Source of the DNA: Millisia brevis NBRC 105863
Lineage (GTDB): Bacteria; Actinomycetota; Actinomycetes; Mycobacteriales; Mycobacteriaceae
Assembly: GCF_001552615.1 (NCBI RefSeq)
Contig: NZ_BCRN01000016.1
Span: forward strand, 1 to 64,000
Reading direction: 5' to 3'
Length of the DNA: 64,000 bases
The notes under the pieces are model-generated. The model was not told the DNA's origin. It saw only the letters and a list, made by a program, of their open reading frames with translations, and ran no database searches. Shown here one piece after another: positions 44,239-53,241 of this stretch. The position numbers and the translations under genes are program-made. The number at the start of each line of letters is the position of its first letter. Position 1 is the first letter of the stretch.

Positions 44239-45717
44239 ATGACCACAACCACTCCCGTCCGCCCCTCCCGATCGGTACGCACCCTGGCCGTCGTCGCCCC
44301 GACGGTGGCCGCGCTGATCGGCGCGGTCCTGATCACCATGTTCGGACCGCAGGGCCGCATGAGCGACGACCGCAGCGGCGACGCCGATCTGATCGCCGAC
44401 ACCGAGGCCGCGATCGACTCCCCCGCCGGGCTGCGCTCCCTGTCGGTCGGCCGCATCGACAACGGCGCGACCGCCACCGCCGGCCTCGGTGATGCCGGCG
44501 CCGGCACCCCCGGGCCGGCCACCGCCTACGAACTCGGCTCGATCACCAAGACGTTCACCGGCATGCTGCTGGCGGACGGTATCGAGCGCGGCGAACTGAC
44601 CCTCGACGACCCGCTCGCCCGGCATCTGCCGGAGCTGACCGATACCGTCGCCGGGTCGATCACCTTGCGCGCGTTGGCGACCCACACCAGCGGGCTGCCG
44701 ACGATGCCCTCGTCGTCGGTGATCCCCAACCTCGCGGCCGGGGCGACCGATGGCGACCCCTACGGGAGCTGGACCACCGCGCGGGTGATCGACGCCGCCC
44801 GCACCGCCGAGGTCGACAATCCCGGCGAGAGCCGCTATTCCAACTTCGGCATCGCCCTGCTCGGCGCCGCCCAGGCCCGCGCCGCGAGCGCCGATGCCTG
44901 GTCCGACCTGGTCCGCGAACGGCTGCTCGACCCGCTCGGCATGACCGGAACCACGTTCGGGGACACCCCGGAGGCCTTCGCCGCACCGCATCGTTCCAAC
45001 GGCCGGCCGGTCTCCCCGTGGGTCGGCGAGGGTTTCCTGCCCGCCGGGACCGGTACCCGCTCGACGGTCGACGACATGCTGCGCTACGCCGAGGCGATCA
45101 TCGACGGAAGCGCGCCGGGGATCGCCGCCCTGCAACCGCTGCACCGCGACGACGACACCGACGCGACCGGCATGGCCTGGCAGATCGACACCGATCCGGC
45201 CACCGGCCGACAGATCCTCTGGCACAACGGCGGCACCGGCGGCTCGCGCACGATGCTGACCATCGACCTCGAACAGCGCAGCGCGGCGATCGTGCTCGGC
45301 AACTCCGACCTGTCGGTCGATGGGATCGGCTTCCGACTGATCGGCTCCGACGGCCCGACGGCCCGCGTCGAGACCGTCACCACGATCATCGGATTCGCCA
45401 TCCTCGCGGTCGCGATCGGGGCCGTGGCGACGCTGCTGGTGCGAGTCCTGCGCGGGCCGACGCTGGTCGCCCAGCTCTCCTCGGTGGCGTTTGCGATCTT
45501 CATGTCCGCCCTGCTGCTGCGGCTCGGCCCATGGCAGCTGCTGCCCGCCGGAATCGCCGGCGTTCTGCTCGGTATCACGATCGGTGCGCTGGTACCGATC
45601 GCCGCCGGAAAGCTGATCGACCGCACGCCGACGCTGCCCCCGAAGAACCGTTGGGGGGCGGGTCTCGACCTCGCGATCAGCACGGCGCTCGCCGCATTTG
45701 CCCTGTGGGCGTTGTGA
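44239..45717 (+). CDS. Membrane-bound serine hydrolase, beta-lactamase/PBP4* family
   Basis: This 492-aa protein has an N-terminal membrane helix (residues 14-35), an extracytoplasmic beta-lactamase (class C/AmpH-like) domain with SITK at residues 101-104, the YSN motif in SRYSNFGIAL and HNGGTGG as the third motif, then about four C-terminal membrane helices. It may act as a D-aminopeptidase or esterase on the cell surface. GGAAGG lies before the ATG. It is probably regulated by the winged-helix protein of the same operon. Confidence 0.85.
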   Translation: MTTTTPVRPSRSVRTLAVVAPTVAALIGAVLITMFGPQGRMSDDRSGDADLIADTEAAIDSPAGLRSLSVGRIDNGATATAGLGDAGAGTPGPATAYELGSITKTFTGMLLADGIERGELTLDDPLARHLPELTDTVAGSITLRALATHTSGLPTMPSSSVIPNLAAGATDGDPYGSWTTARVIDAARTAEVDNPGESRYSNFGIALLGAAQARAASADAWSDLVRERLLDPLGMTGTTFGDTPEAFAAPHRSNGRPVSPWVGEGFLPAGTGTRSTVDDMLRYAEAIIDGSAPGIAALQPLHRDDDTDATGMAWQIDTDPATGRQILWHNGGTGGSRTMLTIDLEQRSAAIVLGNSDLSVDGIGFRLIGSDGPTARVETVTTIIGFAILAVAIGAVATLLVRVLRGPTLVAQLSSVAFAIFMSALLLRLGPWQLLPAGIAGVLLGITIGALVPIAAGKLIDRTPTLPPKNRWGAGLDLAISTALAAFALWAL

Positions 45718-45736
45718 ACCCGGCGCCGCCGCGTGC

Positions 45737-46321
45737 TCAGTCGATGCGGATGATCGCGCCGCTCACCGGGTCGATGTGGACATCGACGTCGTCACGTCCA
45801 TCTACGCGGTCGACGGACACCTCGATATGGAAGGCGCCGTTCTCCTCCTCGAACTCCGCGTCGTCGAGGACGCCGCCGGTCTCGTTGAGGGCGGTGGTGA
45901 TCGCCTCGGCCAGGCCGATCCGGGCGGCATCGAGCGCACGGCGATCATCGTCATCGAGCGACTCGTCCTCCACCCGCACCACCGCGCCGTCGGGCCCGAT
46001 CAGCACCTCGCGAGCGGTATCACCGGTGCGGACGCCGACCTCCCAGCTGCTGTCGTTGTCGGCGTCGTCGATCTCGTAGGCGACGCCGCCGACCTCGGCT
46101 TCGGCAGTGGCGATGGCCGCGATCGGGTCGCTCGCCGCGGATGCGGTCGCGGTGGATGTGGTCGCGGTGGATGTGGTGGTCGTCGCGGTCTCTGTCGCGG
46201 CGGTTGTCGTGCTGACCGCAGCTGTCGGCTCGCCGTCCGTGGAGCCTCCGCAGGCGGTGAGAGCCAGCCCGATCGCGACCGCCGCGCTCAGGGACAGGAC
46301 GGGCCGCAGAGTGATCGTCAC
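45737..46321 (-). CDS. PepSY-domain lipoprotein
   Basis: This 194-aa secreted lipoprotein has the lipobox LALTAC after a signal peptide, a Thr/Ala-rich low-complexity linker encoded by short tandem repeats, then two PepSY-like segments (AYEIDDADNDSSWEV and FHIEVSVDRVDGRDDVDVHI) ending DPVSGAIIRID. PepSY domains often inhibit or bind extracellular peptidases or metals. The GTG start at 46321 precedes the signal peptide. It converges on the beta-lactamase-like gene. Confidence 0.82.
   Translation of the reverse strand: MTITLRPVLSLSAAVAIGLALTACGGSTDGEPTAAVSTTTAATETATTTTSTATTSTATASAASDPIAAIATAEAEVGGVAYEIDDADNDSSWEVGVRTGDTAREVLIGPDGAVVRVEDESLDDDDRRALDAARIGLAEAITTALNETGGVLDDAEFEEENGAFHIEVSVDRVDGRDDVDVHIDPVSGAIIRID
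46145..46174. repeat. Two tandem 15-bp units in the lipoprotein linker
   Basis: GGTCGCGGTGGATGT is perfectly repeated twice and partly a third time. It encodes the Thr/Ala/Ser linker of the lipoprotein and is a likely site of length variation. Confidence 0.7.
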
Positions 46322-46411
46322 GCCACCACCGTAGCGACAGAACCTGACCAATGCGACGAAGCGGACAGGAGGGATCTGGCGAATTCATCGATCACCACTA
46401 CCGTGGGGTAC

Positions 46412-48334
46412 ATGACGTCAACGGCCCAGCACCTGACCACAGCCCTCGACGGACAGTGGGCGAAGGTTCGCCAAGATGTTCGTCGGCAGCTCTCGCGCCC
46501 CGAGTTCGCTCCCCATTACACGCCGAATACCCTGATCGCGCGCACCAAGGTCAACGAGCAGTTGCGTCTACTCGCCGCCGAGAAGGTCGCCGAGCCCGGC
46601 TTCCGCACCGAATCCGGTGGGACCGGCGACCCGGGCGCCGCGGTGACGATGATCGAGATGCTGGCGATGTCCGACCTGTCGCTGATGGTCAAGGCCGGCG
46701 TGCAATGGGGCCTCTTCGGCGGAGCGATCGAAAACCTCGGCACCACAAGACATCACGAGGCGTACATTCGCCCGCTGATCGAGCTCGAGCTGCCCGGCTG
46801 CTTCGCGATGACCGAGACCGGCCACGGATCGGACGTACAGTCGATCGAGACCACCGCCACCTACGATCCGACCACCAAGGAATTCGTGATCGACTCGCCG
46901 ACCGAGTCGGCGACGAAGAACTACATCGGCGGCGCCGCCGAAACCGCCCGCACCGCAGCGGTCTTCGCCCAGCTGATCACCGCCGGACCCGGCGAGGAAC
47001 CCACCGGCCACGGCGTCCACTGTCTGGTCGTACCGATCCGCGACGCCGACGGCACCGACCTGCCCGGCGTGACGACCTCCGACCACGGCTACAAGGGCGG
47101 TCTGCCCGGCGTCGACAACGGGCGCATCGCCTTCCACGGGGTGCGGGTGCCGAAGGACAACCTGCTCAACCGATTTGCCGATGTCGCCGACGACGGTACC
47201 TATTCGTCGTCGATCGAGAATCCCAATCGCCGCTTCTTCACGATGCTCGGCACCCTGGTGCGCGGCCGGGTCACGGTCGGCGGCGCGGCGGGCGCCGCGG
47301 CGCAGGTGGCGCTGACCATCGCGGTCCGCTACGGCCTCGAGCGCCGGCAGTTCCACAACACCGATACCGGCGAGGAGGTGGTGATCATGGACTACCTCTC
47401 GCATCAGCGTCGGCTGCTTCCGCTGGTCGCCAGGTCCTATGCGCTGCGCTTCGCGCAGAACGAATTGGTCACGCGGATGGCCGATATCCAGTCCCGCAGC
47501 GACGTCGACGCCACCGAGCAGCGCGAGCTCGAGGGCCGCGCCGCGGGGCTCAAGGCGGCCAACACCTGGCACGCCTCCCGCGCGATCCAGGAGGCCCGCG
47601 AGGCCTGCGGCGGCGCCGGCTATATGGCGGAGAATCGGCTGATCGGGTTGCGCGCCGATACCGACGTCTTCACCACCTTCGAGGGTGACAATGTCGTGCT
47701 CTCACAGTTGGTCGCCAAGGAACTGCTGACCGCCTACGCCGACGAGGTGCGCTCGCGGGATGCGATCGGCTGGATCAAGTTTGCCGCCTCGACCGTCGGC
47801 GACGAAGTGATGAAGCGGACCGCGGCAGCACCGTTCATCCAGACCCTCCTCGACACCCGCCAGGACAACGAGGAGGAGGGCAGCCTGTTCAACCGCGGCA
47901 CCCAGATCAAGATGCTCGAGGATCGCGAGGAGTACCTGATCTACACCGCGGCGATGCGTCTACGCGCGGCGGACAAGCGACTGGAGAGCCAGTTCGAGGC
48001 GTTCAACTTCGTGCAGGACCACATCCTGCACGTCGCGCAGGCGCATATCGAGCGGGTCGAGCTCGAGGCCTTCGTCGCGGCGATCGAGAGGTGCGAGGAC
48101 CCGCCGGCCAAGGAGATCCTCGAGGACCTCTGCGATCTCTACGCCCTCGACGTGATCGCCGCCGACCGCGCCTGGTTCATCGAGCACCGCTTCATCTCGA
48201 CCGAGCGGGCCAAGGCGGTGACCCGCGGGCTCAACGAGCGCTGCCGCACCCTGCGCCCGCACGCGCGGATCCTCGTCGACGGCTTCGGGGTGCCCGAGGC
48301 GATGCTCGACGCCCCGATGCTGACCGACGACTGA
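46412..48334 (+). CDS. Acyl-CoA oxidase-like flavoprotein
   Basis: This 640-aa FAD protein is of acyl-CoA oxidase size and order: N-terminal helices, CFAMTETGHGSDVQSIETTATYD, the insertion typical of oxidases (TKNYIGGAAETARTAAVFAQL), RIAFHGVRVPKDNLL, REACGGAGYMAENRL and TTFEGDNVVLSQLVAKEL with the probable catalytic Glu, then a C-terminal oxidase domain. It would introduce a trans-2 double bond and pass electrons to O2 or another acceptor. ATG 46412 begins the usual N-terminus. Monocistronic. Confidence 0.88.
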   Translation: MTSTAQHLTTALDGQWAKVRQDVRRQLSRPEFAPHYTPNTLIARTKVNEQLRLLAAEKVAEPGFRTESGGTGDPGAAVTMIEMLAMSDLSLMVKAGVQWGLFGGAIENLGTTRHHEAYIRPLIELELPGCFAMTETGHGSDVQSIETTATYDPTTKEFVIDSPTESATKNYIGGAAETARTAAVFAQLITAGPGEEPTGHGVHCLVVPIRDADGTDLPGVTTSDHGYKGGLPGVDNGRIAFHGVRVPKDNLLNRFADVADDGTYSSSIENPNRRFFTMLGTLVRGRVTVGGAAGAAAQVALTIAVRYGLERRQFHNTDTGEEVVIMDYLSHQRRLLPLVARSYALRFAQNELVTRMADIQSRSDVDATEQRELEGRAAGLKAANTWHASRAIQEAREACGGAGYMAENRLIGLRADTDVFTTFEGDNVVLSQLVAKELLTAYADEVRSRDAIGWIKFAASTVGDEVMKRTAAAPFIQTLLDTRQDNEEEGSLFNRGTQIKMLEDREEYLIYTAAMRLRAADKRLESQFEAFNFVQDHILHVAQAHIERVELEAFVAAIERCEDPPAKEILEDLCDLYALDVIAADRAWFIEHRFISTERAKAVTRGLNERCRTLRPHARILVDGFGVPEAMLDAPMLTDD

Positions 48335-48368
48335 GGTCGCCGAATCCGGAGCAATTCCGGGCAACGTA

Positions 48369-48400
48369 TTGACGTTCGTATCACTCGAACGTATGTTCGA
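48369..48400 (+). promoter_or_regulatory. Promoter with overlapping LexA (SOS) box
   Basis: The -35 TTGACG (48369-48374) and -10 TATGTT (48392-48397) have 17-bp spacing. The 16-bp palindrome TCGAACGTATGTTCGA (48385-48400) matches the mycobacterial SOS box TCGAAC-N4-GTTCGA perfectly and covers the -10. The ATG is 4 bp further on, so the message is probably leaderless and the gene DNA-damage inducible. Confidence 0.85.
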
Positions 48401-48403
48401 TGC

Positions 48404-50098
48404 ATGTCCACTGCAGTCGATCGCCACGTCGACATCCGCTCCGGAACGGATCGGGTGCTCGATCAGCTCGGCATGGACACGAAGCTCGGACCAACCGAGC
48501 TGGTGTCGATTCTGACGCACTGTGCGGCGGTCACGGCCTCGGCGGACTACCGGCTGCTGCAGGCCGCGTCACTGCTGTTCGAGGACTACACGCTCACGCA
48601 CGAGACGCGGGTCGCCGCCGCCCTCGGGGACGAGCCCGCCCCCTCGGTCGCCGGCCTGTTCGTGCAGGCGTGCACGGCCGCGCGTACCCGCGCACGGTTC
48701 GGTCCAGACGGGATGGAGCAGGCGATCGGCGCGGTCGGGTCCGCCCTGAACGCTCCTGCGGCTCGCGCCCGCGAATTGATCATCGCCGGTGCCACCATGC
48801 GTCACCAGCTGCCGCTCACCGGCCGGATGCTCGCGCGCGGACGGATCGACCTGGCCCGGTTCCTGCTGATCGTCAACCGCACCACCCTCTGCGAGGAGGC
48901 GATCTTTCCCGAGCTCGACGCCGCCCTGGCCGAGGAGATCGAGCACCGGGCACCGATGTCGTCGGCGCGCTTCCGCACTCTGGTCGACGCCAGCATCGCC
49001 CGGATCGATGCCGCTTCCGCCGTGCGCCGGCTCGAGGAGGCCGACCGGTCCCGCCACATTCGCGTGCGGCCGGATCGGCATACGCCCGGCCAATCGCGCA
49101 TCACCGGATCGCTGCCCGCCCATCGGGCCGCGGGTGTGGACGCTCGACTGAACGCGATGGCGCAGGCGGTCCATCCCGCCGATCCGCGCAGCATCGCCCA
49201 GCGTCGCGCGGACGCCCTCGTGGCCCTCACCGATGGACACCGGGAACTGGCTTGCATCTGCCCGGACTGCACGGCTTCGTCGGCAGCAGCGGCTTCGACA
49301 CCGGTAGCGGCTTCGACACCGGCAGCGGATGCCTCACACCAGCTCGCCACGCCGCCCAACCGCGACAATGTCGCCACCTCGCCCGGCACCGCCGGCCGGC
49401 CCGAAGTGCCCACGCCGTCCACCCGGCCCGGCGACCCCGACTCGCCCGGCGCGCTTCGCCCGCGGCCGACGTTCCACATCATCGTCAGCCTCGCAACGCT
49501 TCTCGGCGCGAACGACTGCCCCGCCTTCCTCGACGGTCACGGCATCCTCGACGCCGCGGTGGCACGCGACCTCGTCCGCGAGGCGAAACGCAGCTACGCG
49601 CACACCACCGGCGGCCCTCCCACCTCGGCCGCGCCGGGCGGCGACGCCGCACCTTCCGATCGCCCCGCCTCCGGGTACGCGCCGAGCCGTTCGCTGCGCG
49701 GCTTGGTCGCCGCGGGTGAACTGTGCTGCACCTTTCCCGGCTGCACCACCGCGGTATCCGCCTGCGATCTCGACCACACGATCTCCTACGCGGACGGCGG
49801 TCGGACGCGGCGGGACAACCTGAAACCGTTGTGCCGCTTTCACCACCGCCTGAAGACCTTCGATATCGGGTGGCGCGACTATCAGGATCCGCTCGGTACC
49901 GTCGCCTTCCGCGCCCCGACCGGGCACTACTTCATCGGCAACGCCTACACCGGCTACGACCTGTTCACCGAACTGCGCCCGCCCGCACCGCGTCGGCATC
50001 CTGCCCGGGGGGATCTCGACCGCGCCCGGCGCGACCGGATCGATGCGCATACCCGGGCGCGCGATCGATGGGAACGCGCCCATCCGCCGCCATTCTGA
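48404..50098 (+). CDS. DUF222/HNH endonuclease domain protein (13E12-type)
   Basis: This complete 564-aa copy has an N-terminal DUF222 domain (about residues 10-290), a variable Ala/Pro/Thr linker with a short tandem repeat, and an HNH domain (residues 420-500: CCTFPGCTTAVSACDLDH and LCRFHHRLKTF). It is a paralogue of the partial gene at the window start, with blocks such as TPGQSRITGSLPAHRAA in common. Relatives in M. tuberculosis are known members of the LexA regulon. The function is unproven; DNA cleavage after damage, or mobile-element behaviour, is possible. Confidence 0.9.
   Translation: MSTAVDRHVDIRSGTDRVLDQLGMDTKLGPTELVSILTHCAAVTASADYRLLQAASLLFEDYTLTHETRVAAALGDEPAPSVAGLFVQACTAARTRARFGPDGMEQAIGAVGSALNAPAARARELIIAGATMRHQLPLTGRMLARGRIDLARFLLIVNRTTLCEEAIFPELDAALAEEIEHRAPMSSARFRTLVDASIARIDAASAVRRLEEADRSRHIRVRPDRHTPGQSRITGSLPAHRAAGVDARLNAMAQAVHPADPRSIAQRRADALVALTDGHRELACICPDCTASSAAAASTPVAASTPAADASHQLATPPNRDNVATSPGTAGRPEVPTPSTRPGDPDSPGALRPRPTFHIIVSLATLLGANDCPAFLDGHGILDAAVARDLVREAKRSYAHTTGGPPTSAAPGGDAAPSDRPASGYAPSRSLRGLVAAGELCCTFPGCTTAVSACDLDHTISYADGGRTRRDNLKPLCRFHHRLKTFDIGWRDYQDPLGTVAFRAPTGHYFIGNAYTGYDLFTELRPPAPRRHPARGDLDRARRDRIDAHTRARDRWERAHPPPF
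49288..49323 (+). repeat. Tandem 18-bp repeat in the HNH protein linker
   Basis: AGCGGCTTCGACACCGGT and a copy with one change lie head to tail in frame, adding the repeated peptide AASTPV between the DUF222 and HNH domains. Confidence 0.7.
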
Positions 50099-50115
50099 GC
50101 GGCACGGCTGCGGTC

Positions 50116-50142
50116 TGTCACATTTGTGGCGGGTAGTTCGTC
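50116..50142 (+). promoter_or_regulatory. ECF41-type promoter
   Basis: TGTCACA (50116-50122), a 16-bp spacer, then CGTC (50139-50142) matches the promoter described for ECF41 sigma factors. It precedes the operon that encodes an ECF41 sigma factor, which points to autoregulation. Confidence 0.8.
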
Positions 50143-50187
50143 AGTCGGGTGCGGGCCCGGACGGGCCCCGGAACCGAAAGGACGGCC

Positions 50188-50628
50188 ATGGCCAGGATGA
50201 AGATGCAGAAGGTGCTCCCCGGTGCGTACGCGCCGCTGCTGGGTCTGGAGGCCTACGCCCGCACCCACAACGACAAGCGGACCTTCGAGCTGGTGAAGAT
50301 CCGTGCGTCGGCGCTCAACGGCTGCGGATACTGCCTGGCGATGCACACCCGCGACGCCCGGGCGGCCGGGGAATCCGAGGATCGGATCACCGCGCTGCAG
50401 AAGCAGTGGCGCGATACCGACCTGTTCTCCCCCGCAGAGGAGGCCGCCCTCGCCCTGACCGACGAGGTGACTCGGCTCAGCGCCGACGGGGTCTCCGACG
50501 CGGTCTGGGACGAGGCGGTCAACCGCTGGGACCTCAAGGGCACCGGCCGGTTGTTGATGGCGATCATCGCGATCAACTGCTGGAACCGGCTGGCGATCAC
50601 CACCGGTTTGGAGGCCGAGGATCTGTGA
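50188..50628 (+). CDS. Carboxymuconolactone decarboxylase/AhpD-like protein
   Basis: This 146-aa all-helical protein of the CMD/AhpD family has the redox motif GCGYCLAMHTRDAR with paired Cys, preceded by ELVKIRASALN. It is likely a peroxidase-type thiol protein rather than a true decarboxylase. The GAAAGGACGG element lies before the ATG. It is the first gene of an ECF41 operon, and CMD proteins are the usual partners of ECF41 sigma factors. Its stop overlaps the sigma gene (GTGA). Confidence 0.9.
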   Translation: MARMKMQKVLPGAYAPLLGLEAYARTHNDKRTFELVKIRASALNGCGYCLAMHTRDARAAGESEDRITALQKQWRDTDLFSPAEEAALALTDEVTRLSADGVSDAVWDEAVNRWDLKGTGRLLMAIIAINCWNRLAITTGLEAEDL

Positions 50629-51515
50629 CCGATCAGCCGCCGGCCGCGCCCGAGGCGCTCGACCGGGACCGATTCGAGCGATTCAACAGCCGCCTGCTCG
50701 GCGTTGCCTACCGCATGTTGGGCAGCTGGGCGGAGGCGGAGGACGTCGTCTCGGAAACCTGGCTGCGCTGGCACGACCGACGGCCGACCGATCTCGAGGA
50801 GCCGGTCGCGTGGTTGACCACGGTCACCACGCGGCTGGCCCTCGATCGCTGGCGGACCCTCGCGCGGCATCGCGAGGAGTACATCGGCCCGTGGCTGCCC
50901 GAGCCGATCGACCCGGGGCGCCTGCCGCACGAGACGGTCGAGCAGCGCCAGTCGTTGGCGTTCGGGCTGCTGCACCTGATGGATCGCCTCGGGCCGGAGG
51001 AGCGGGCGGTCTACGTGCTGCGCTACGCCTTCGACCATTCGTACAACGAGATCGCCACGATGCTCGGCCGCACCCCGGCGAGCTGCCGCCAACTCGGGCA
51101 CCGGGCCCGCGCCAAGATCGACTTCGACCCGGACGATGTCGGCTCCGGCCGGGAGATCCCGGCGATGGAGGCCCTGCTGACGGCGGTGCTGAGCGGTCGC
51201 TCCGCCGAGGCGGTCGCCCTGTTGACCGACGACGCGGTGCTGATCGCCGACGGCGGCGGCAAGGTCTCGTCGGCGCTGCGCCCGATCGTCGGGCCCGACA
51301 GAGTCGTGCGCTTCCTGCTCGGCATCATCGGCAAGATCGGCGAGGCTCGCGTCGAGATGGTGTCGATCAACGCGGGCGCCGGGCTGGTCTACACGATCGG
51401 GGACATCACCCGCGTCGCGATCGTCGAGGTGCGCGACGGCCGGGTTGCCCGCCTGCACCTGCTGGCGAACCCCGACAAGCTGACCGGCCTGCCCGAGCCC
51501 CCCGAAGCCCCTTAG
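50625..51515 (+). CDS. ECF41-family RNA polymerase sigma factor with SnoaL-like C-terminus
   Basis: This 296-aa extracytoplasmic-function sigma factor has region 2 (YRMLGSWAEAEDVVSETWLRW), region 4 (YNEIATMLGRTPASCRQLGH) and a C-terminal NTF2/SnoaL-like domain that regulates activity in place of an anti-sigma factor. The ECF41 signatures WLPEP, DGGGK and NPDKL are all present. The GTG start overlaps the CMD stop. The TGTCACA-N16-CGTC promoter upstream suggests that it activates its own operon. Confidence 0.93.
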   Translation: MTDQPPAAPEALDRDRFERFNSRLLGVAYRMLGSWAEAEDVVSETWLRWHDRRPTDLEEPVAWLTTVTTRLALDRWRTLARHREEYIGPWLPEPIDPGRLPHETVEQRQSLAFGLLHLMDRLGPEERAVYVLRYAFDHSYNEIATMLGRTPASCRQLGHRARAKIDFDPDDVGSGREIPAMEALLTAVLSGRSAEAVALLTDDAVLIADGGGKVSSALRPIVGPDRVVRFLLGIIGKIGEARVEMVSINAGAGLVYTIGDITRVAIVEVRDGRVARLHLLANPDKLTGLPEPPEAP

Positions 51516-52870
51516 GAGAGCGATACCCGGTTGACCTCGACGGACCCGTCCGGACCGCAGGACGAGGCGGTCGGCGTGGGGTCGGCGGCGGTCAACCGAT
51601 CGCTCACCCAGGAGAACACCCGCTGGAAGTGCAGCGTCTCGGACACCAGGTGCTCTGCCGGGCCCTCGAAGTACTCGACGGAGACCCCCAGGGAGCACTG
51701 CTCGGTCGCCAGCGCGCGGGCACCGGAGGCCGGGATCCACGGATCGGTCGCGCCGTTGTAGACCAACAGGTCCGTACCGGCGGCGATATCCGGCATGCGC
51801 AGCCGCTTGAACAGCGCCGCCACCTCGGGCCGGTCGAGGGCCTGCGGGTACAGGAAGGTCTCGAGCGGCAGCGCGCCGAGCCCGCCGGCGGTCAACGCGG
51901 TCGAGCACAGCCGCCGCACATCGGAGGTGGCCAGTCGACGGCCGTCGTTGCTCATCAGCGTCAGCACCTCGGGATGAGCCCGACCGACCCCGAGCGCGGC
52001 GGCCGCGAGCAGCCCGGACGCGAGGTTGCCGTTCATGGTGGTCATCAGCTGCGCGTAGTCCAGCGGGATGCCGCCGATCGCGGCGCCGACGATGTCGTCG
52101 GCAAGTTCGGGGGCGTAGCTGTCGATCAGCTTCACCGCACCGTGCGTGGCGATCGCGCCGCCGGAGTAGCCGGACATCGCGAAGCGGCTGCCGTCGAATT
52201 CGTCGGGGAACTGTCCGCGCACCGCGCGAATGCCGTCGAGGATCGCGTGGCCGGCGACAAACGGCTCGCCGTAGTTCATGTTCGGACCCTCGTGGTCGGT
52301 GGTCAGCACGGCGAAGCCGCGCGCGAGGGCCGTGGCGGTGATCGGCGGGAAGTCCTTGTCCGGCGGCTCGGGATGCGTGGTCTGGCCGGTCATCAGGTAA
52401 CTGGGGCTGCACCCGCGGCCGAGGGCGTTGATCGCCAGGTTGTTGACGTAGACCGGGCGCTTGCCGGGCCCGAGCCACGGGGCGGCCGGAACGGTCAACG
52501 AGGCGGTCGCATAGGTGGCATCCGACGAATCGGAATCGGCGCCCGTGGTGCGGTACTTGAGCAGGTTGACCCGCGACGGGACCACGAACAACGGGCCGGC
52601 CACGGCGGTGATGTCCCGAAAGTCCAGGACGGTGCCCGGCTCGAGATCGACCAGCCCGGGCGGGGTGTCATCGAAGAACGGATCCCCCACGGGAGGCGGC
52701 AGCACGTCGGCCAGCAGCTGTGCGACATCCTCCTGATTCGGTTGGGCGGGAACCGCCGCGGCAATGCCGCTTCCCGCCATTCCCAGCGCGACCGTGAGCA
52801 CCGATAGCAGCACCTTTTGTGCGACCGTTCGACGACGTGTCGACGTCCTACCCACGAACACCCTCTTCAC
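51512..52870 (-). CDS. Secreted lipase of the LIP/secretory lipase family
   Basis: This 452-aa secreted enzyme has a signal peptide (KVLLSVLTVALGMAGSGIAAAV) and a lipase domain with the nucleophile in SGYSGGAIATH, GVGRAHPEVL, the Asp near YNGATDPWIP and the His in GPAEHLVS. It likely hydrolyses triacylglycerol or other esters outside the cell. GTG at 52870 gives a good signal peptide; later GTG codons are alternatives. Its TAA stop and the sigma factor TAG stop share the TTAG at 51512-51515. Confidence 0.88.
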   Translation of the reverse strand: MKRVFVGRTSTRRRTVAQKVLLSVLTVALGMAGSGIAAAVPAQPNQEDVAQLLADVLPPPVGDPFFDDTPPGLVDLEPGTVLDFRDITAVAGPLFVVPSRVNLLKYRTTGADSDSSDATYATASLTVPAAPWLGPGKRPVYVNNLAINALGRGCSPSYLMTGQTTHPEPPDKDFPPITATALARGFAVLTTDHEGPNMNYGEPFVAGHAILDGIRAVRGQFPDEFDGSRFAMSGYSGGAIATHGAVKLIDSYAPELADDIVGAAIGGIPLDYAQLMTTMNGNLASGLLAAAALGVGRAHPEVLTLMSNDGRRLATSDVRRLCSTALTAGGLGALPLETFLYPQALDRPEVAALFKRLRMPDIAAGTDLLVYNGATDPWIPASGARALATEQCSLGVSVEYFEGPAEHLVSETLHFQRVFSWVSDRLTAADPTPTASSCGPDGSVEVNRVSLS

Positions 52871-53241
52871 GTGCGCTATCCGCCTTCTTCGACGCAGATT
52901 TCCCCGGCGGCTCGGATGCAACACCGATCCCCGACAACCAGGCTGTTCAACCGACCGGTCTCATTACCGACGGACGTCCGAATTTTACTGGGAGCCCACT
53001 CCACACAAATCGGACAGTCCCCGTCGCCGAATCGGTCCGGTAATGGCGGCGCTCCACAATCCGCCGAGCGCACGACAATGTCGCCGATCCATAACATACC
53101 GATCGCCACGAAATGGCCGGTCCGGTCGGGTGACGATCGACGCCGAAGCGAGAATACCGACCACGCGAATCGCGACCCATATCACTTTCGGACCCCGATG
53201 GTGACCGAAAGTCCGGCCGGTCCCCAGTAGACTGCGACGCT
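52871..53241. other. Gene-free divergent region with an inverted repeat
   Basis: No credible gene is present. The region is less G+C-rich than its neighbours. ACTTTCGG (53184-53191) and CCGAAAGT (53205-53212) form an 8-bp inverted repeat with a 13-nt gap, 30 bp before the carbonic anhydrase start, and may be an operator. Promoters for both flanking genes must lie here. Confidence 0.5.

Noticed and set aside
46145-46174. CRISPR-like short repeats
   Set aside because: Only two or three contiguous 15-bp units inside a coding linker, with no spacers.
52817-53230. 137-codon open frame in the lipase/carbonic anhydrase intergenic region
   Set aside because: No motif, overlaps the lipase signal-peptide region, and composition is unlike neighbouring genes.
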